This document shows positions 41,369 to 51,974 of a stretch of 64,000 nucleotides of DNA, one piece after another. The position numbers and the translations under genes are program-made. Below the pieces are notes generated by a model. That model ran no database searches. It worked only from the letters and a program-made list of their open reading frames with translations, and was not told where the DNA came from. Position 1 is the first letter of the stretch. Every line of letters starts with the position of its first letter. The stretch is from Strigamia acuminata (lineage: Eukaryota; Arthropoda; Chilopoda; Geophilomorpha; Linotaeniidae): the NCBI GenBank assembly GCA_949358305.1, contig OX442319.1, positions 4,712,001 to 4,776,000 of the forward strand, in the 5' to 3' direction.

Positions 41369-41675
41369 TGTAAGGTTTGGGGTCTTTATCATTCTTTATT
41401 ATTATTATTATTAAATTGTTTGAAATGATACCTGCATTTTTGTTATTTGAAGTGTGTTAATATATTATGTCATGTGCGTCATTTATTGTATTGTTCTCTC
41501 ATGTATTAGTTTTCTTTTTAGAATCAAAGCCTTATGTAGTTCAGTGTCTATATGCTTTTCAAACAGTAAACACTAAAAACAATTTGTGTGCCCAAAAAGA
41601 AGTTTATTTTATTTCTTTTCTGTTGGTTTTCACTAACCAACACGAACCCACTGAGAGCGGTACCAAATCATCACA
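41369..41675 (+). repeat. 3' LTR (307 bp)
   Basis: Matches the 5' LTR except for one G/T change near the start, one ATT unit fewer, and AA for GG close to the end. Followed by the TCTA duplication. Confidence 0.93.
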
Positions 41676-41679
41676 TCTA

Positions 41680-42068
41680 TACCCACATGACTTATTCTCT
41701 TATATTATGATTTGTTCTTTGTCTTGGCTCTTAATGCCAATTATCGGCACCAGAGTGCCATATGTATTATTATCCAATTCAACATGGCGTCACACACAGG
41801 CGTGTGTGATTTGGCACATCTCTCTATCAATTCGGACCTTTATGTAAGATTTTATTACTTCATTAAATTGCTTTTATGATTTTAAATATTCGTGGTTTAC
41901 TTTAAAGCACATTAAGTGCCTTCTTGAGCGCGTATAAGCGACATTAGGTCGCACGCACACGGCAATCGTTTCGCAAACGTTCGTCCGAGTTGGGCGACGC
42001 CACTTTGCGTCTTTTCAGCACGTTTCCTTCGGTTAAGAACCGAATATTGCGCACTCCTCTGCTACAAT
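41680..42068 (+). repeat. Probable Copia 5' LTR (right part)
   Basis: The sequence ends just before an initiator-tRNA primer site. Its left boundary is uncertain because the Gypsy provirus sits there; the sequence left of 32564 may be the other half of the same LTR or flank. Confidence 0.45.
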
Positions 42069-42086
42069 TGGTAGCAGAGGATGGTT
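42056..42086 (+). other. Copia primer-binding site (tRNA-iMet) with self-complementary hairpin
   Basis: TGGTAGCAGAGGATGGTT (42069-42086) is the complement of the 3' end of eukaryotic initiator tRNA-Met, the usual Copia primer. Immediately before it CCTCTGCTAC (42056-42065) is the exact inverse of GTAGCAGAGG (42071-42080), so the LTR end can fold onto the primer site. Confidence 0.75.
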
Positions 42087-42945
42087 GCTGCCTAACTCGA
42101 CCATTCTTTGTTAAATTTTTGACGCAACCTTCGCGAAATTCGCGTTTTTGCGCCGAAACTTTTTATTTTCAGTTTCCGACGATCTTCGCCACGATTTTCG
42201 TCATTAGAACGTTCGAGACGATCCACCGACGTTCTCCCGCAGTCTACACTACCGGCTCCACGATTTCTCCTTTCATTTCGTTCGAATTTCCGCGATTTTC
42301 GGGACGAATTTTGCGTATTTTCAGGTGTCTCGACGATTTCGATCTACGACACTGCTTAGCGAAGTGCGGCAGTTCCAACGAGAATCGAACACTCGCTTGT
42401 TCGCCGCTTAGTTCCCCGGTGAACGGCGGCTATCTCCGATCTAGTCAAGTGGAAGAAGAGCCTCGATTTTTCGAGAAGAGTTCGAACATTAACGTCCGAA
42501 TTGCGCTTTCTCCAGCTTTTCGAGAAAGCTGTGCCGTGCCCTCATTTGCACGAGGATTACAACCGCAATTGACTCATCTATTTCTTCTTTGTGTCGACTT
42601 TACATTGTTAGCATTAAGAGGGGATTTTGGTGGGTCATTTAGTATCCTTGGCGCCCTACGCTCGAGTCCGGGCAAGCGTCATTGTATTCTGTGGTAAGGC
42701 TGAGCCCTGTGCCACCTGACATTCCCGCGACCCCAGGCGGTCACAAAGGACGTCAGGGGGACACTTATCACAGGTTATCAGGCAATTGTAGCATTGCCTC
42801 CCAATTTTGGTCTTTCCGCCTCGAACCTCAAGTGCAGTGCTTCGTTTACGTGCTCCGAACATTACGTGTGCATCGTGTGGAAATTTCTCGTGCCATTCTC
42901 TGAGCCTTTGTGTTTTTCACGCCGTGTTTTGTTCTCCGAGTCACA
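42087..42945 (+). other. Copia leader, about 860 bases
   Basis: A long untranslated stretch between PBS and gag ATG. A frame without ATG stays open for about 700 bases (to 42697) but reads as low-complexity Phe/Ser/Arg text, so I do not call it a gene. Confidence 0.5.
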
Positions 42946-43329
42946 ATGCAAACAGCGGCAGGTTCTTTGAGTGGTTTGATTCCCGTCTTAGGAGTTGGGA
43001 ATTACGAACAATGGCAGAGGGCAATCCGGATGTTACTCAAGTCTGAAGGCCTTTGGAGGCATGTCACCGAAGATAAAGAAGTGGAACATCTCGCCACTTT
43101 AACGGACAAAGAAAAGGACCGATTCATGACTAAAAAGGATAAGGCACTTGGCCACATTTACATCCATGTGAGTGAGGCCAAACGTTCGGTTCTCGACACC
43201 TGTAATACGCCTAAAGAGGCGTGGGATACTCTCGCTAAAATATATGCACCAAGCTCGAGGGCCCGTCAAGCGGCCATGCGCTGGGAGTTTCTGAGTTTGC
43301 ATCTTGAGCCCACAATACCATGGGTCTGA
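42946..43329 (+). pseudogene. Copia gag, truncated (128 aa)
   Basis: ATG 42946: MQTAAGSLSGLIPVLGVGNY, then EQWQRAIRMLLKSEGLW and KEAWDTLAKIYAP, the standard Copia gag opening (NYxxWxxxMxxxL...L, then AWxxLxxxY). The frame ends at TGA 43327 where repeat R2 begins, so the C-terminus is replaced. It belongs with the LTR, PBS and leader upstream. Confidence 0.82.
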
Positions 43330-43541
43330 CACTGATTTCACCATAAAGAATGTCGGTGATCACCTTATTTCCGAATATAATCGTGTGAAGATGAAGCAAG
43401 CGGATCCTGTTGCATAATATATGCGTAAAGGTATAAATACATCTGCATTTTAGACTCTTTCCATCACAATTTAAGGACAATCAATCAAAATGTTGTTGAC
43501 AAATGCTATTATTGTGTTTGCAATAACGACAATGGTGATAT
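43315..43541 (+). repeat. 227-bp repeat R2 with TATA box and signal-peptide start
   Basis: Partner of 32163-32390. TATAAATA is at 43432-43439, and an ATG at 43490 starts MLLTNAIIVFAITTMVI and then diverges to a stop. In both copies it follows a Copia gag. Confidence 0.85.
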
Positions 43542-43878
43542 GGTGGTATCAAACAATCAGGTGATGATGGACGAGAACTGTGAGGGGATATCCCATAATA
43601 CTGCTATAATAGCTGGAACCGGAAGTGATGTGGAGTGTCGTTTCTGTACTATTCTGTGCAGATACCAGTGTGACGTCAAATACTCTCACATTACTGAAGA
43701 AAATAAGAAAGTTTTCCAAAAGTTTTCCAAAATGCCGAAAACATTTTATTCAAATTTAACACTTCCACCATGGGAAAGAATTGATGTAAAACAATTACCG
43801 AAGCAAATTGCTAGATTCATAATTCGTCACAACTTGGATATTTCTACATTGCATTCTACTGGTGTTGCAAAGGATTAA
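43542..43878 (+). other. Unrecognised 112-codon open frame
   Basis: The frame contains DVECRFCTILCRYQCDVKY and KMPKTFYSNLTLPPWERIDV. No domain is recognised. It lies between R2 and an integrase fragment and could be the upstream part of a Gypsy pol or unrelated host sequence. Confidence 0.3.
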
Positions 43879-43879
43879 A

Positions 43880-44505
43880 AGCGCGACAGTCGAGATTCAC
43901 TTGACGGCGCTCCTCGGTCCTGACTGAACTCTATGCTAGTCATTTTGGGATTGTGAGGACCAAATCGCTTGCTCGAGCAACGATTTAGTGACTTTCAATC
44001 GGTAAGGATGTGGAAAACACAGTCCGACAATGTGACGTTTGCCAGCATACATTACCAGACCCACCAAAAACGTCTTCAATCAAATGGCTGATTCCCAATA
44101 AAATTTGGGGCCGTGTACACTTGGATTGCGCAGGTCCATTTCACAGCAAGATTGTTCTTTTAGCCGTGGACGCAAAGACAAAATGGTGCGAGGCCCGAAT
44201 GATGACGACTACAACCGCTGTTGCAACGATAAATGTTCTCAAGTGCTGGTTTAGTCGCCATGGTTTACCGATCCAAATTCACACAGACACTAGGCCACAA
44301 TTTACTTCAAGCAAATTCTCCAGTTACCTAGCTCGCAACGATATTCGGCAGACCAGATCGCCGCCATGCCACCCTGCGATCAACGAAGCTGTCGAAGGCT
44401 CGGTTAAAACATTTTAAACTCGAGTCAGTAAACTCGTGCTGCTGAAACTTCCAGTTGTGGAGGCAGTCGGACAGTTTTTAACGGCATTTAATCATTTAAT
44501 CCAAA
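43880..44505 (+). pseudogene. Gypsy integrase fragment
   Basis: ASHFGIVRTKSLARATI, a stop, then VENTVRQCDVCQ is the HHCC zinc module. HLDCAGPFHSKIVLLAVDA holds the first catalytic D. In IHTDTRPQFTSSKF the second D is followed by TR instead of NG, and NEAVEGSVKTF holds the E. The style is K02A2.6-like. A stop at 44415 interrupts before RVSKLVLLKLPVVEAVGQFL. Dead copy. Confidence 0.8.
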
Positions 44506-44589
44506 GCATTTACGAATTAAAACAGAGTGGAAGAAATTGAAATGAACTCATTGAAAAGATATTGAAATCCATGGAATTAAAACAATCCA

Positions 44590-45403
44590 AGGACAACGAG
44601 TGCATGTTGTATATTCAAGGGTGAAGAATACATGATAATCGGACTACACGTAGACGACTTGATATCCGTGGCCAGCAGCATTATTTTTGAAAACAGAATT
44701 TTGGAGAAGTTGAGAAACCTAATCACCATTGGAAATGCAAAGATCGTTTTCGGAATGCAATTTAGAACAAACGAATAGAAAAATCATAATACATCATAAG
44801 GCGCATATACAAAAATTATTGGAATTATACAACATGGACAAATGCAACCCGGCAAAGTCACCAGGGTAATCAAATCATAACATAGATGAATGAGAAAAAA
44901 GAGAAAAAGTGGATAAGAAAAAGTATCCGGAGTTATTGGGAAGATTACTCTATTTGGTGACAAACACTAGACCGGATATAAGTTTTACAGTTGGAAATTA
45001 TCCCGCTACAATCAAGAACCAAGACAAATTCACGTGGATGAATTAAAGAGTAATACGTTACCTCAAAGAGACAGAGAGTGAATTAGAAGCGTTCAGCGAA
45101 GGAATTAAAGAACTAATATGGCAGAGAGATTTAATCAAGGAGATGAATAGAGAAGAATTACACAGAAAAGGTAAAATATATTGCGATAATTTAAATGTAA
45201 TAACTTTGATGACAAAAGGAACCCACAAGATGAGGACCAAATTTTTGAATCAAGGAGTGAATTTGGCAAAAAGCTTTATCTCGGACGAAGAAGTGGAAGC
45301 AGAACACCCCCCAGAGAAGAGTTACCTCGCTGATTTTTTTTACCAAGAATTTATCTGGTGTGAAGACAAAAGAAGTGATGGACATAATTATGAACAATGA
45401 TAT
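44590..45403 (+). pseudogene. Copia RT and RNase H fragment
   Basis: IIGLHVDDLISVASSI carries the VDD catalytic motif of Copia RT, followed by KIVFGMQF. Later frames give LLGRLLYLVTNTRPDISF, then ELEAFSEGIKELIWQRDL and IYCDNLNVITL from RNase H, and finally EVEAEHPPEKSYLADFF, matching the end of Copia pol. Many frameshifts. With the LTR, PBS and gag at 41.7-43.3 kb it outlines one Copia copy into which a Gypsy integrase piece was placed. Confidence 0.8.
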
Positions 45404-45443
45404 TTGATTGAAAGTGTTGTTTTTTATATGTGAATAATTATAA

Positions 45444-45700
45444 TAACAAGGAGGAAATTTGTTAGAGTTTTTATAAATAATTATCCTGTGAGCGAGATTA
45501 TCTGTTGTGTTACTGACTGAGCATTGTGGAATTGATATCACTAGAGAAAAGCTGTAGCCTGTAATAATTCTCTGTACTCTTGATGTGTAATCACTAATTA
45601 TCGAGCATTGTACTGTTTATTCGTTCTTCAAAGCGTAATGTGGACATTCATTTTCCCATCTACCACCTATTTCACAGGTGAAGATGTATTAGTTCCATTT
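45444..45700 (+). repeat. Copia 3' LTR start with polypurine tract
   Basis: AACAAGGAGGAAATT directly precedes TGTTAGAG at 45460. Position and form fit a Copia PPT and LTR. The right end is not defined. Confidence 0.45.
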
Positions 45701-46429
45701 TTGCCACTACAAGGAATGAAACAAGATTTTCATATTTTCTCCATTTATAGTCTCTTTACATCTCATGTTTATATTGTAACTTCTTTCATTCCTTAAAAGT
45801 TATCGTATTTTACTTTGTGTGCTTTGTCTAACAAAACACACAGCAATGATGGCATTTTACTGAACAAGTTTTTTTCCTTTGTTTTTTCTTTAGAAAAAAA
45901 GTCTTTGAGCAAGCAAACTTTAATAGTCTAACTGCTGACAACTTAGAAACAGTAGCAGCTTTGTTTATGAGCTGTGATTACTTGTGCAATCCCAAAGCAG
46001 ATTCAATCATAAATCAAATTCTAACCATAGCCGAAAACAAATTATCAAGCCCTTAACGTTCAATAATGCAATGCAGGAAAGCTTACTACTACAAATCCAA
46101 AAAATGTGTAAAAATTATAACAATGTTAAATGTGAGACTTGGAATTTCGTGATTGTCACCAGATGTGGTTACATTTGCCATTGAATGTTTTTGACCCCTT
46201 TCGTGGCCTTCATCTCTTTTCCCAGAATTTCCTCCCCTTTTATTTCCTATTGTACCTTGCACAAGAAGGTTGTGTTTTAGTTTACTGCTGAAAAATACCT
46301 GCATTCGCATTTAAAAAGAAGACACTTTTTAACAAACCACTGACCAGAAGCAAGGCACTTTATTAAATATTTGAGAAGATTTTAACTTATTTTTGTGGAA
46401 TTTCACAAGATCACTTCATCTTACTGAAC
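45701..46429. other. Spacer with traces of a decayed ORF
   Basis: At 45900-46050 a + frame reads FEQANFNSLTADNLETVAAL and then NPKADSIINQILTIAENKL after a T-rich AG. No domain is recognised; it may be the N-terminal side of the following HECT-like fragment. Confidence 0.3.
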
Positions 46430-47040
46430 TTGAAAATCGCACAATTTATTACAGCTTCAAAACCAACTATTGAGAAGATAATCAGATTGTTGCAGATTAC
46501 AAACCCAGATATGACTAATGATGAAGCCAAAACCTATTACTTTCTGAAATTGTTTATTCGACATGTAAGTCCTCATGACTTGGTTCAATTTTTACACTTT
46601 GTGACAAGCAGTGTAACATTATCTTCTTCTCCAATACTAGTCACTGCCAAACAGACGAGGAAAATTCAAAAATATTTTCTCAAATGTTTCCCAATATGGT
46701 TGCGCCTGCGGCGCAAACATACGGACCGGCAATCAATCTCCATGCCAAACAGCCTGCGATCAATCTCCATGCCAAACAGCCTGCGATCAATCTCCATACC
46801 AAACGGCCTGCGATGATAAAGCTTTATAAATGTCACTATTGCGACCGTGATTTCGTTTTCTTGACCTCCCTACACTACACTTTGTGACAAGCAGTGTAAC
46901 ATTATCTTCTTCTCCAATACTAGTCAGTTTTGTTCCTCTGACTGGTGAAGAAAAAAGACAATTGGTGCATACATAATCCAATTTACTAGAACTATCAAGA
47001 AATTTTAGTTCATTCAAAGAGTTTCAAAGAATGATGAACT
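46430..47040 (+). pseudogene. HECT-like C-terminal fragment with internal insertion
   Basis: HDLVQFLHFVTSSVTLSSSP, continued beyond an insertion by ILVSFVPLTGEEKRQLVHT, a stop, then SNLLELSRNFSSFKEF, resembles the end of HECT-type proteins carried by some large animal DNA transposons (FLxFVTGS...P, then HTC..LLELS, then F..F). The insertion (46644-46875) is flanked by an exact 51-bp direct repeat. A stop replaces the catalytic-Cys position. Non-functional. Confidence 0.5.
46593..46926. repeat. 51-bp direct repeats flanking a 232-bp insert with 27-bp minisatellite
   Basis: 46593-46643 and 46876-46926 are identical. Between them lie a 27-bp unit repeated about 3.3 times (46726-46815, units starting CCTGCGAT) and a half zinc finger (YKCHYCDRDFVFLTSLHYT) that runs into the second repeat. 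Confidence 0.85.
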
Positions 47041-47278
47041 TATACTCTGTATGTTGGCTCACTTGTCAGATGAAACTTACAATTTTTTAGTCATCCTGGT
47101 AAAATTGTGTCACATCTCAACTTTCAGCATTCGTAGTATGATCGCAGAAAAAAGTTTCTATGTTTGAGCATTTAACGTACCGTTATTTTTTTGGCTAATT
47201 TTTGCTGAGGAGAACACCAACACAAGAACATGAAAATTCTTTAATAATTTTTCTCACCCGATACGATACAACAACATT

Positions 47279-47867
47279 TTGAATACCCAAACAGGCAAGA
47301 AGCAAGTGGCTTTGCTCCTCTACCATGTGGGAAACACGGCCAATGAGATTTATGCATCATTCAAGTTACCAGTGCCAGATAACCACAATTATAAAAAGTT
47401 AAGGCCGCTTTTGAAGCAAGGTTTATCACAAAAATTAAGGCGATTTATGAGTGAGCCATGTCCTTAACCGCCAACAAAACAACGGTGAGACAATGGATGA
47501 GTACATCACGGCATTGCATACAGCGGCCAAATACTGTAAACTTAACGCACTATATGATGAGTTTATCCGCGACAAAATTGTTAACGGCATTCAGGACAAA
47601 GCGATGGCAAAGAAGCTTCAACTTCAAAGCAACGTGACATGGGCAACGGCTATCAAAATGACAAAACAATCCAAGCAAGTCAATGTGCAGTCAAGTGTGT
47701 TGCAGGAAGCGGCATTGACAAATAAGTCCATGGGCAGAGTTGATTCAAAGAAGGTTCAATGGTCGAAGTTCTGGAAAAAGAAGACGGAACGGCAAGACGA
47801 CGGCAGGAAATTGAGCAAACCAGACGGCAGTTCAAGGAGTTGCCTTACATGGCGCAGTCGTCACTGA
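47279..47867 (+). pseudogene. Gypsy gag fragment (K02A2.6-like)
   Basis: KKQVALLLYHVGNTANEIYA, then after a frame change QQNNGETMDEYITALHTAAK, YDEFIRDKIVNGIQDKAMAK and LQLQSNVTWATAIKM match the central capsid region of such gags. No zinc knuckle is visible before the stop. Confidence 0.8.
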
Positions 47868-47929
47868 AATTCTAGCCAGCTTTTGAAGCGTATGCTACAT
47901 AGCGCTTGTTGAAACAGATCCGAGAACCA

Positions 47930-48547
47930 ATTATTGGAAGCTTACAAGAAAATAAAACGGTCTTGTGCCAAATACAAACGAGATGGTAGTGGTTGGGTAT
48001 TTGAAGCAGTGATACAGATGCATATAAATATTGATAAATATCGCCCATTAGCTGGAAGAACTTATATTGCACTTCCCAAAATTTTTGTAGACAAGAAAGC
48101 TCTAATAATGTGTAAAATGAAGATTCTTTATGCTTTTTCTGTAGTGTTTTAGTTGATCTGAATCCTGCACCTTCCAATCCACACCGTGTTTCAAACTATA
48201 GCAAGTACAAAAACTCTTTAGATTTAACTGGACTTGCATTCCCAATGACTATCCATCAAATACCTAAGTTTGAAAGCATGAATTCAATTAGTGTTCATGT
48301 CTTTGGTTTTGAAAAAGAAATCTTTCCTCTTTATATGAGCAAATTGGAACATAAAACTAATATTAATTTGTTGCTTTTTGCTAATGACAAAACCCAACAT
48401 TATTGCTGGATAAAAAATTTAACCAAGTCCAACTTTCTCCCATATCTGCATTTTACCGTACGTGAACAAAGTATATCTACAGCTGACTATGAGCACGCAA
48501 ATAATGTTTGGGAAAAATTTAATATTCAAAATCTCGGTGAATACTAG
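47930..48547 (+). pseudogene. Polinton PolB, N-terminal fragment with internal deletion
   Basis: EAYKKIKRSCAKYKRDGSGW, INIDKYRPLAGRTYIALPK, MTIHQIPKFESMNSISVHVF and ANDKTQHYCWIKNL are typical of the N-terminal region of Maverick/Polinton protein-primed type-B DNA polymerase. The text then jumps to ADYEHANNVWEKFNIQNLGE, a block normally several hundred residues later, so the exonuclease-side zinc region is deleted here. One frame change lies near 48120. Confidence 0.8.
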
Positions 48548-48637
48548 GACCTGTTTTCTTTTGTTTTTTGAAAGAAGCCAGGTGTTAAAAGAGGGACGAA
48601 GAAGGGAAGAAGGTTTTTACTTCGCAGTTGTTTAATT
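48523..48637 (+). repeat. 115-bp duplicated block (partner 61070-61187)
   Basis: Starts in the PolB NLGEY codons and runs through CCTGTTTTCTTTTG and GTTAAAAGAGGGA. A copy with a few changes is at 61070-61187, so at least two PolB copies shared this break. Confidence 0.8.
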
Positions 48638-48660
48638 TATTTATTTCTTTATTAATTTGT

Positions 48661-49224
48661 TTAGAAATGGTTCTCGTCGGCAGCTAACAGGAAATTTTTA
48701 AAATTTTTGCTACTAGATGACGTCTTTGAAAATTTTCGCTTGATTTGTTTAGAGACTTATAAATTGGACTGTTGTAATTATTTTACAACACCTGATCTTT
48801 CATGGGGGACGTGTCTGAAATTAACAGATGTAAAATTAGAACTTTTGTTTAGAAATGGTTCTCGTCGGCAGCTAAAAGAAAATTATTAAAATTTTTGCTA
48901 CTAGATGACGTCTTTGAAAATTTTCGCTCAATTTGTTCAGAGACTTATAAATTGGATTGTTGTAATTATTTTACAACACCTGATCTTTCATGGGGGGCGT
49001 GTCTGAAATTAACAGATGTAAAATTAGAACTTTTGTTTAGAAATGGTTCTCGTCGGCAGCTAAAAGAAAATTATTAAAATTTTTGCTACTAGATGAAGTC
49101 TTTGAAAATTTTCGCTCAATTTGTTCAGAGACTTATAAATTGGATTGTTGTAATTATTTTACAACACCTGATCTTTCATGGGGGGCGTGTCTGAAATTAA
49201 CAGATGTAAAATTAGAACTTTTAA
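48661..49224 (+). repeat. 188-bp tandem triplication of a PolB segment
   Basis: Three copies (phase points 48661, 48849, 49037) each encode LLDDVFENFR, then CCNYFTTPDLSWG and LKLTDVKLELL, the PolB block before motif A, and each ends in a stop. Copies 2 and 3 are nearly identical. Only the third continues into downstream PolB. Confidence 0.92.
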
Positions 49225-50250
49225 CAGATTTGCTAATGCATATTTTTATTGAATCTGGTATTCGCAGCGGTATTAGCATGATAAGTCACAGATTTGCCTA
49301 AGCCAATCACAAAGATATAGATGATTATGATAAGGACCTTCCATCCAATCACATCATCTATCTGGACGCGAATAACTTATACGGCTGGGCAATGAATAAG
49401 TATTTACCAACTCATAATTTCAAATGGATACCGCCCACCGATGATTTTAATGTGGCAAGCATTAGTGACACCAGCACAAAGGGATATATTTTGGAGGTAG
49501 ATTTAGAATATCCTAAAGAACTCCATGATTCCCATAACGATTATCCTCTTGCTCCCGAAAGACTTACAGTAACTGAAAACATGTTATCACCGTACAGTCT
49601 CAAACACCTTAACCTACTAGCACAAAAACATCATCCATCTCCCAAATTAGTTCCTAACCTTGCTAACAAATCAAAATACATTATCCACTACCAAAACCTC
49701 AAATTGTATTTATCATTGGGAATGAAAGTGACTAAAATTCATAAAAATCTCGAGTTTAAACAGTCTGATTGGCTTTCATTGGCTTAAACACAGAGTTGCG
49801 TAAACAAGCAACCAAAAACTTTCAGAAGGACTTCTTCAAATTGATGAACAATAGTGTTTTTGGAAAATCGCTCGAATCCGTGAGGAAATGTGTTGATGTG
49901 AGGTTGGTGCAAAATCCCGAGCGAGTGACAAAATTAATAAATTCGCCAACTTTTCATGAATTCAAGATTTTCAATGAAGATCTTGTTGGTGTTCATTTAA
50001 AGAAAAGAAATATCTTATTAAATAGACCCATATATGTTGGCTTTAGCATTCGCGAACTAAGGAAAGTCCTCATGTATTATTTTCATTACAAACACATCAA
50101 AAGAATATATGGGAACAAAGCCAAGTTGCTTTTTACAGATACCGATAGTTTAACTTATAATATAGAAACAGATGATATTTATGCTGATGTGAAAAAAGAT
50201 TTAGATTTATTTGACACTTCAGATTATCCATCCACACACTTCCTCTTTAT
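49225..50250 (+). pseudogene. Polinton PolB catalytic core
   Basis: HIIYLDANNLYGWAM (motif A), KLMNNSVFGKSLE (motif B) and LLFTDTDSL (motif C) appear in order and correct spacing, identifying the polymerase palm of protein-primed PolB. One frame change lies near 49780, and a stop precedes motif A. The copy breaks off after YPSTHFLF and passes directly into an upstream-type segment. Confidence 0.88.
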
Positions 50251-50800
50251 ATTTGCAAATTGGAACATAAAACTCATTAATTTGTTGTTTTTTGCTAATG
50301 ACAAAACCCAACATTATTGCTGAATAAAAAATTTAAACAAATTATTACATTCCTTAACACATCACAATGATCCAGCTCACTATTGTAAATATTGTTTGCA
50401 CAGATGTTCTTCAAAACAGATATTAAATGAACACTTAAGAGTACTGTTCCACTCACGGACTACAAAAAGTCAAATATCCCCCTGAAGAAACAAAATGGAT
50501 GCACTTTAAAGATTTCCACAAACAATTTAAAGTACCCTTTGTGATAAATACAATTTTTGAGTCACTGCTTGTAAAAAATTGAGAAATTGATGCGACAAGC
50601 AAACTGCAGAAGATAAACTGCACCAACCTCCATCTGTATATGATATACAAGTGAAAATGCAGTTGATCTTTTCCTTGACCATATTACTCAATTGGAAATA
50701 GGGTTGGTGAAGGTTTTGGCTTTAAACATTCCAATGAGATTATCAGATGATGAAAAATTGATTATGGAAAATGCATCATCATGTCATATTTGTAGGGTGT
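50250..50800 (+). pseudogene. Second PolB piece (N-terminal zinc region), out of order
   Basis: ANDKTQHYC, a stop, then HYCKYCLHRCSS, KMHFKDFHKQFKVPFV-like text, and finally RLSDDEKLIMENASSCHIC. These belong upstream of the catalytic core yet follow it, showing a rearrangement or a second copy. A short NLIPVV-like continuation lies at about 51040. Confidence 0.75.
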
Positions 50801-51314
50801 TTTATGGTGTTGGATGAATTTAATGCTTTAATAAGCAAAGAAACTGTTATCAAGTTTGTAGTTTTGGAGGTTATTAGAATTGATTAAATTACTTATAAAA
50901 ATAAAACAGGTGTTTTCTTTCCGTCATTTTATACACAATTATCCGAGCACTGGAAAATAACTTGATTTCGTTCAACTCTTAATTGAACAAGGAACCTGAG
51001 CAGGTCAGTGGTAATTAAGTCATTGTTTTTAAAAAGCCATAGTGACACTAATTCCTGTTGTGTCTAAACTTGAAAATTTTTAATTCACATATTTCAATGC
51101 AGGAAATTGAGAAGTATAAGGATCATGAAATAAGCTGTATACCAACCAAAATGCAACGATACATTACATTTTCACATGGGAACCTTCGATTCCTACATAG
51201 TCTGCAATTCATGTTTGTTTTAGTATAAATTTAATTTTTTTTAAATTTTAATTACTTTTTTTGTTTTTACCTGGACAAATTATCAGCTCGTAGAATCAAC
51301 ATGTATATTTGTTC
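50801..51314. other. AT-rich insertion in PolB piece; no gene
   Basis: About 210 bp separates CHIC from the LIPVV continuation at 51040. The remainder is AT-rich with nothing recognised. Confidence 0.4.
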
Positions 51315-51835
51315 CCCATCTTTCCAGAAGAAGAATCAATCGTCGATGGCAACACAAGCCGCGATTAAAGAAATATGGGAACAGCCGCTACCAGTGTCAG
51401 ATAGTGACAGTAACGAGGATGAAGGTGGAAAAAGCCAGATACCCAAACCAAGATAAGAAAAAGGACTATCCAAGTAACACTGATGCGATATAATATAACA
51501 AATCTATCCACACTCTATCTAGACCAAGGAGGTGAGAAGGAGATGTAACTAAACAAAGTCGTTGCCAACAAGGATATGCTTATCATCAAAGTTTATGCAC
51601 CATACTCTTTTTTCAAACTTTATTTTTATAAACTAATTCTTTTGTTATTATTTACTTTTAAGGTGAAATTATAAATCCACCACCACATCGCCATTCAACA
51701 TTCAAGAATCTTAAACAAGGTAGTTACATGTCTCAGTGTTTTATAGATGAAGACTCCGATCATTCAACGACATGCAATCATGCGGCACATAAATGCATAT
51801 GTCGAGCAGGATATATTCCTATCGAATTTCAATGT
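51315..51835 (+). CDS. Two exon candidates, one Cys-rich (EB/EGF-like)
   Basis: After CTTTCCAG an exon-like block encodes an acidic stretch (QPLPVSDSDSNEDEGGKS) to a stop near 51455. After TTACTTTTAAG a second block (51662 to about 51835) reads YMSQCFIDEDSDHSTTCNHA and then KCICRAGYIPIEFQC, a C...C...CxC..GY...C pattern like EB or EGF modules of arthropod extracellular proteins. A connection between the two, or with the next ORF, is not established. Confidence 0.35.
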
Positions 51836-51974
51836 AATGTTGTCTATAATATGATACTATATTATAGTTTATAACAATTGTTTTTATACATATTTCTGTT
51901 GGCACAAAATTAACACTGGAGCAAGCTATGATAGTATTAGAATTATTGGTACATAATCCGAAATTGCCATTAGA

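Larger units (their letters stand above)
32564..41675 (+). mobile_element. Env-bearing Ty3/Gypsy (errantivirus-like) provirus, nearly intact
   Basis: The 9.1-kb element has 310/307-bp LTRs, a 4-bp TCTA duplication (32560-32563 and 41676-41679), a PBS at 32875 and a polypurine tract at 41358-41368. The order is gag, pro, pol, env and an extra ORF, all on +. The LTRs differ by three substitutions and one ATT unit, so insertion was recent. Gag is read in frame 1, protease in the -1 frame after a canonical slip site, and env from a splice acceptor. The only damage I see is a frame change between protease and RT (34740-34790). It lies between two Copia-derived segments that it probably split. Confidence 0.93.

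Noticed and set aside
41990..42697. 700-base open frame in the Copia leader
   Set aside because: No ATG, Phe/Ser/Arg-rich low-information text, and it lies between PBS and gag; probably chance.
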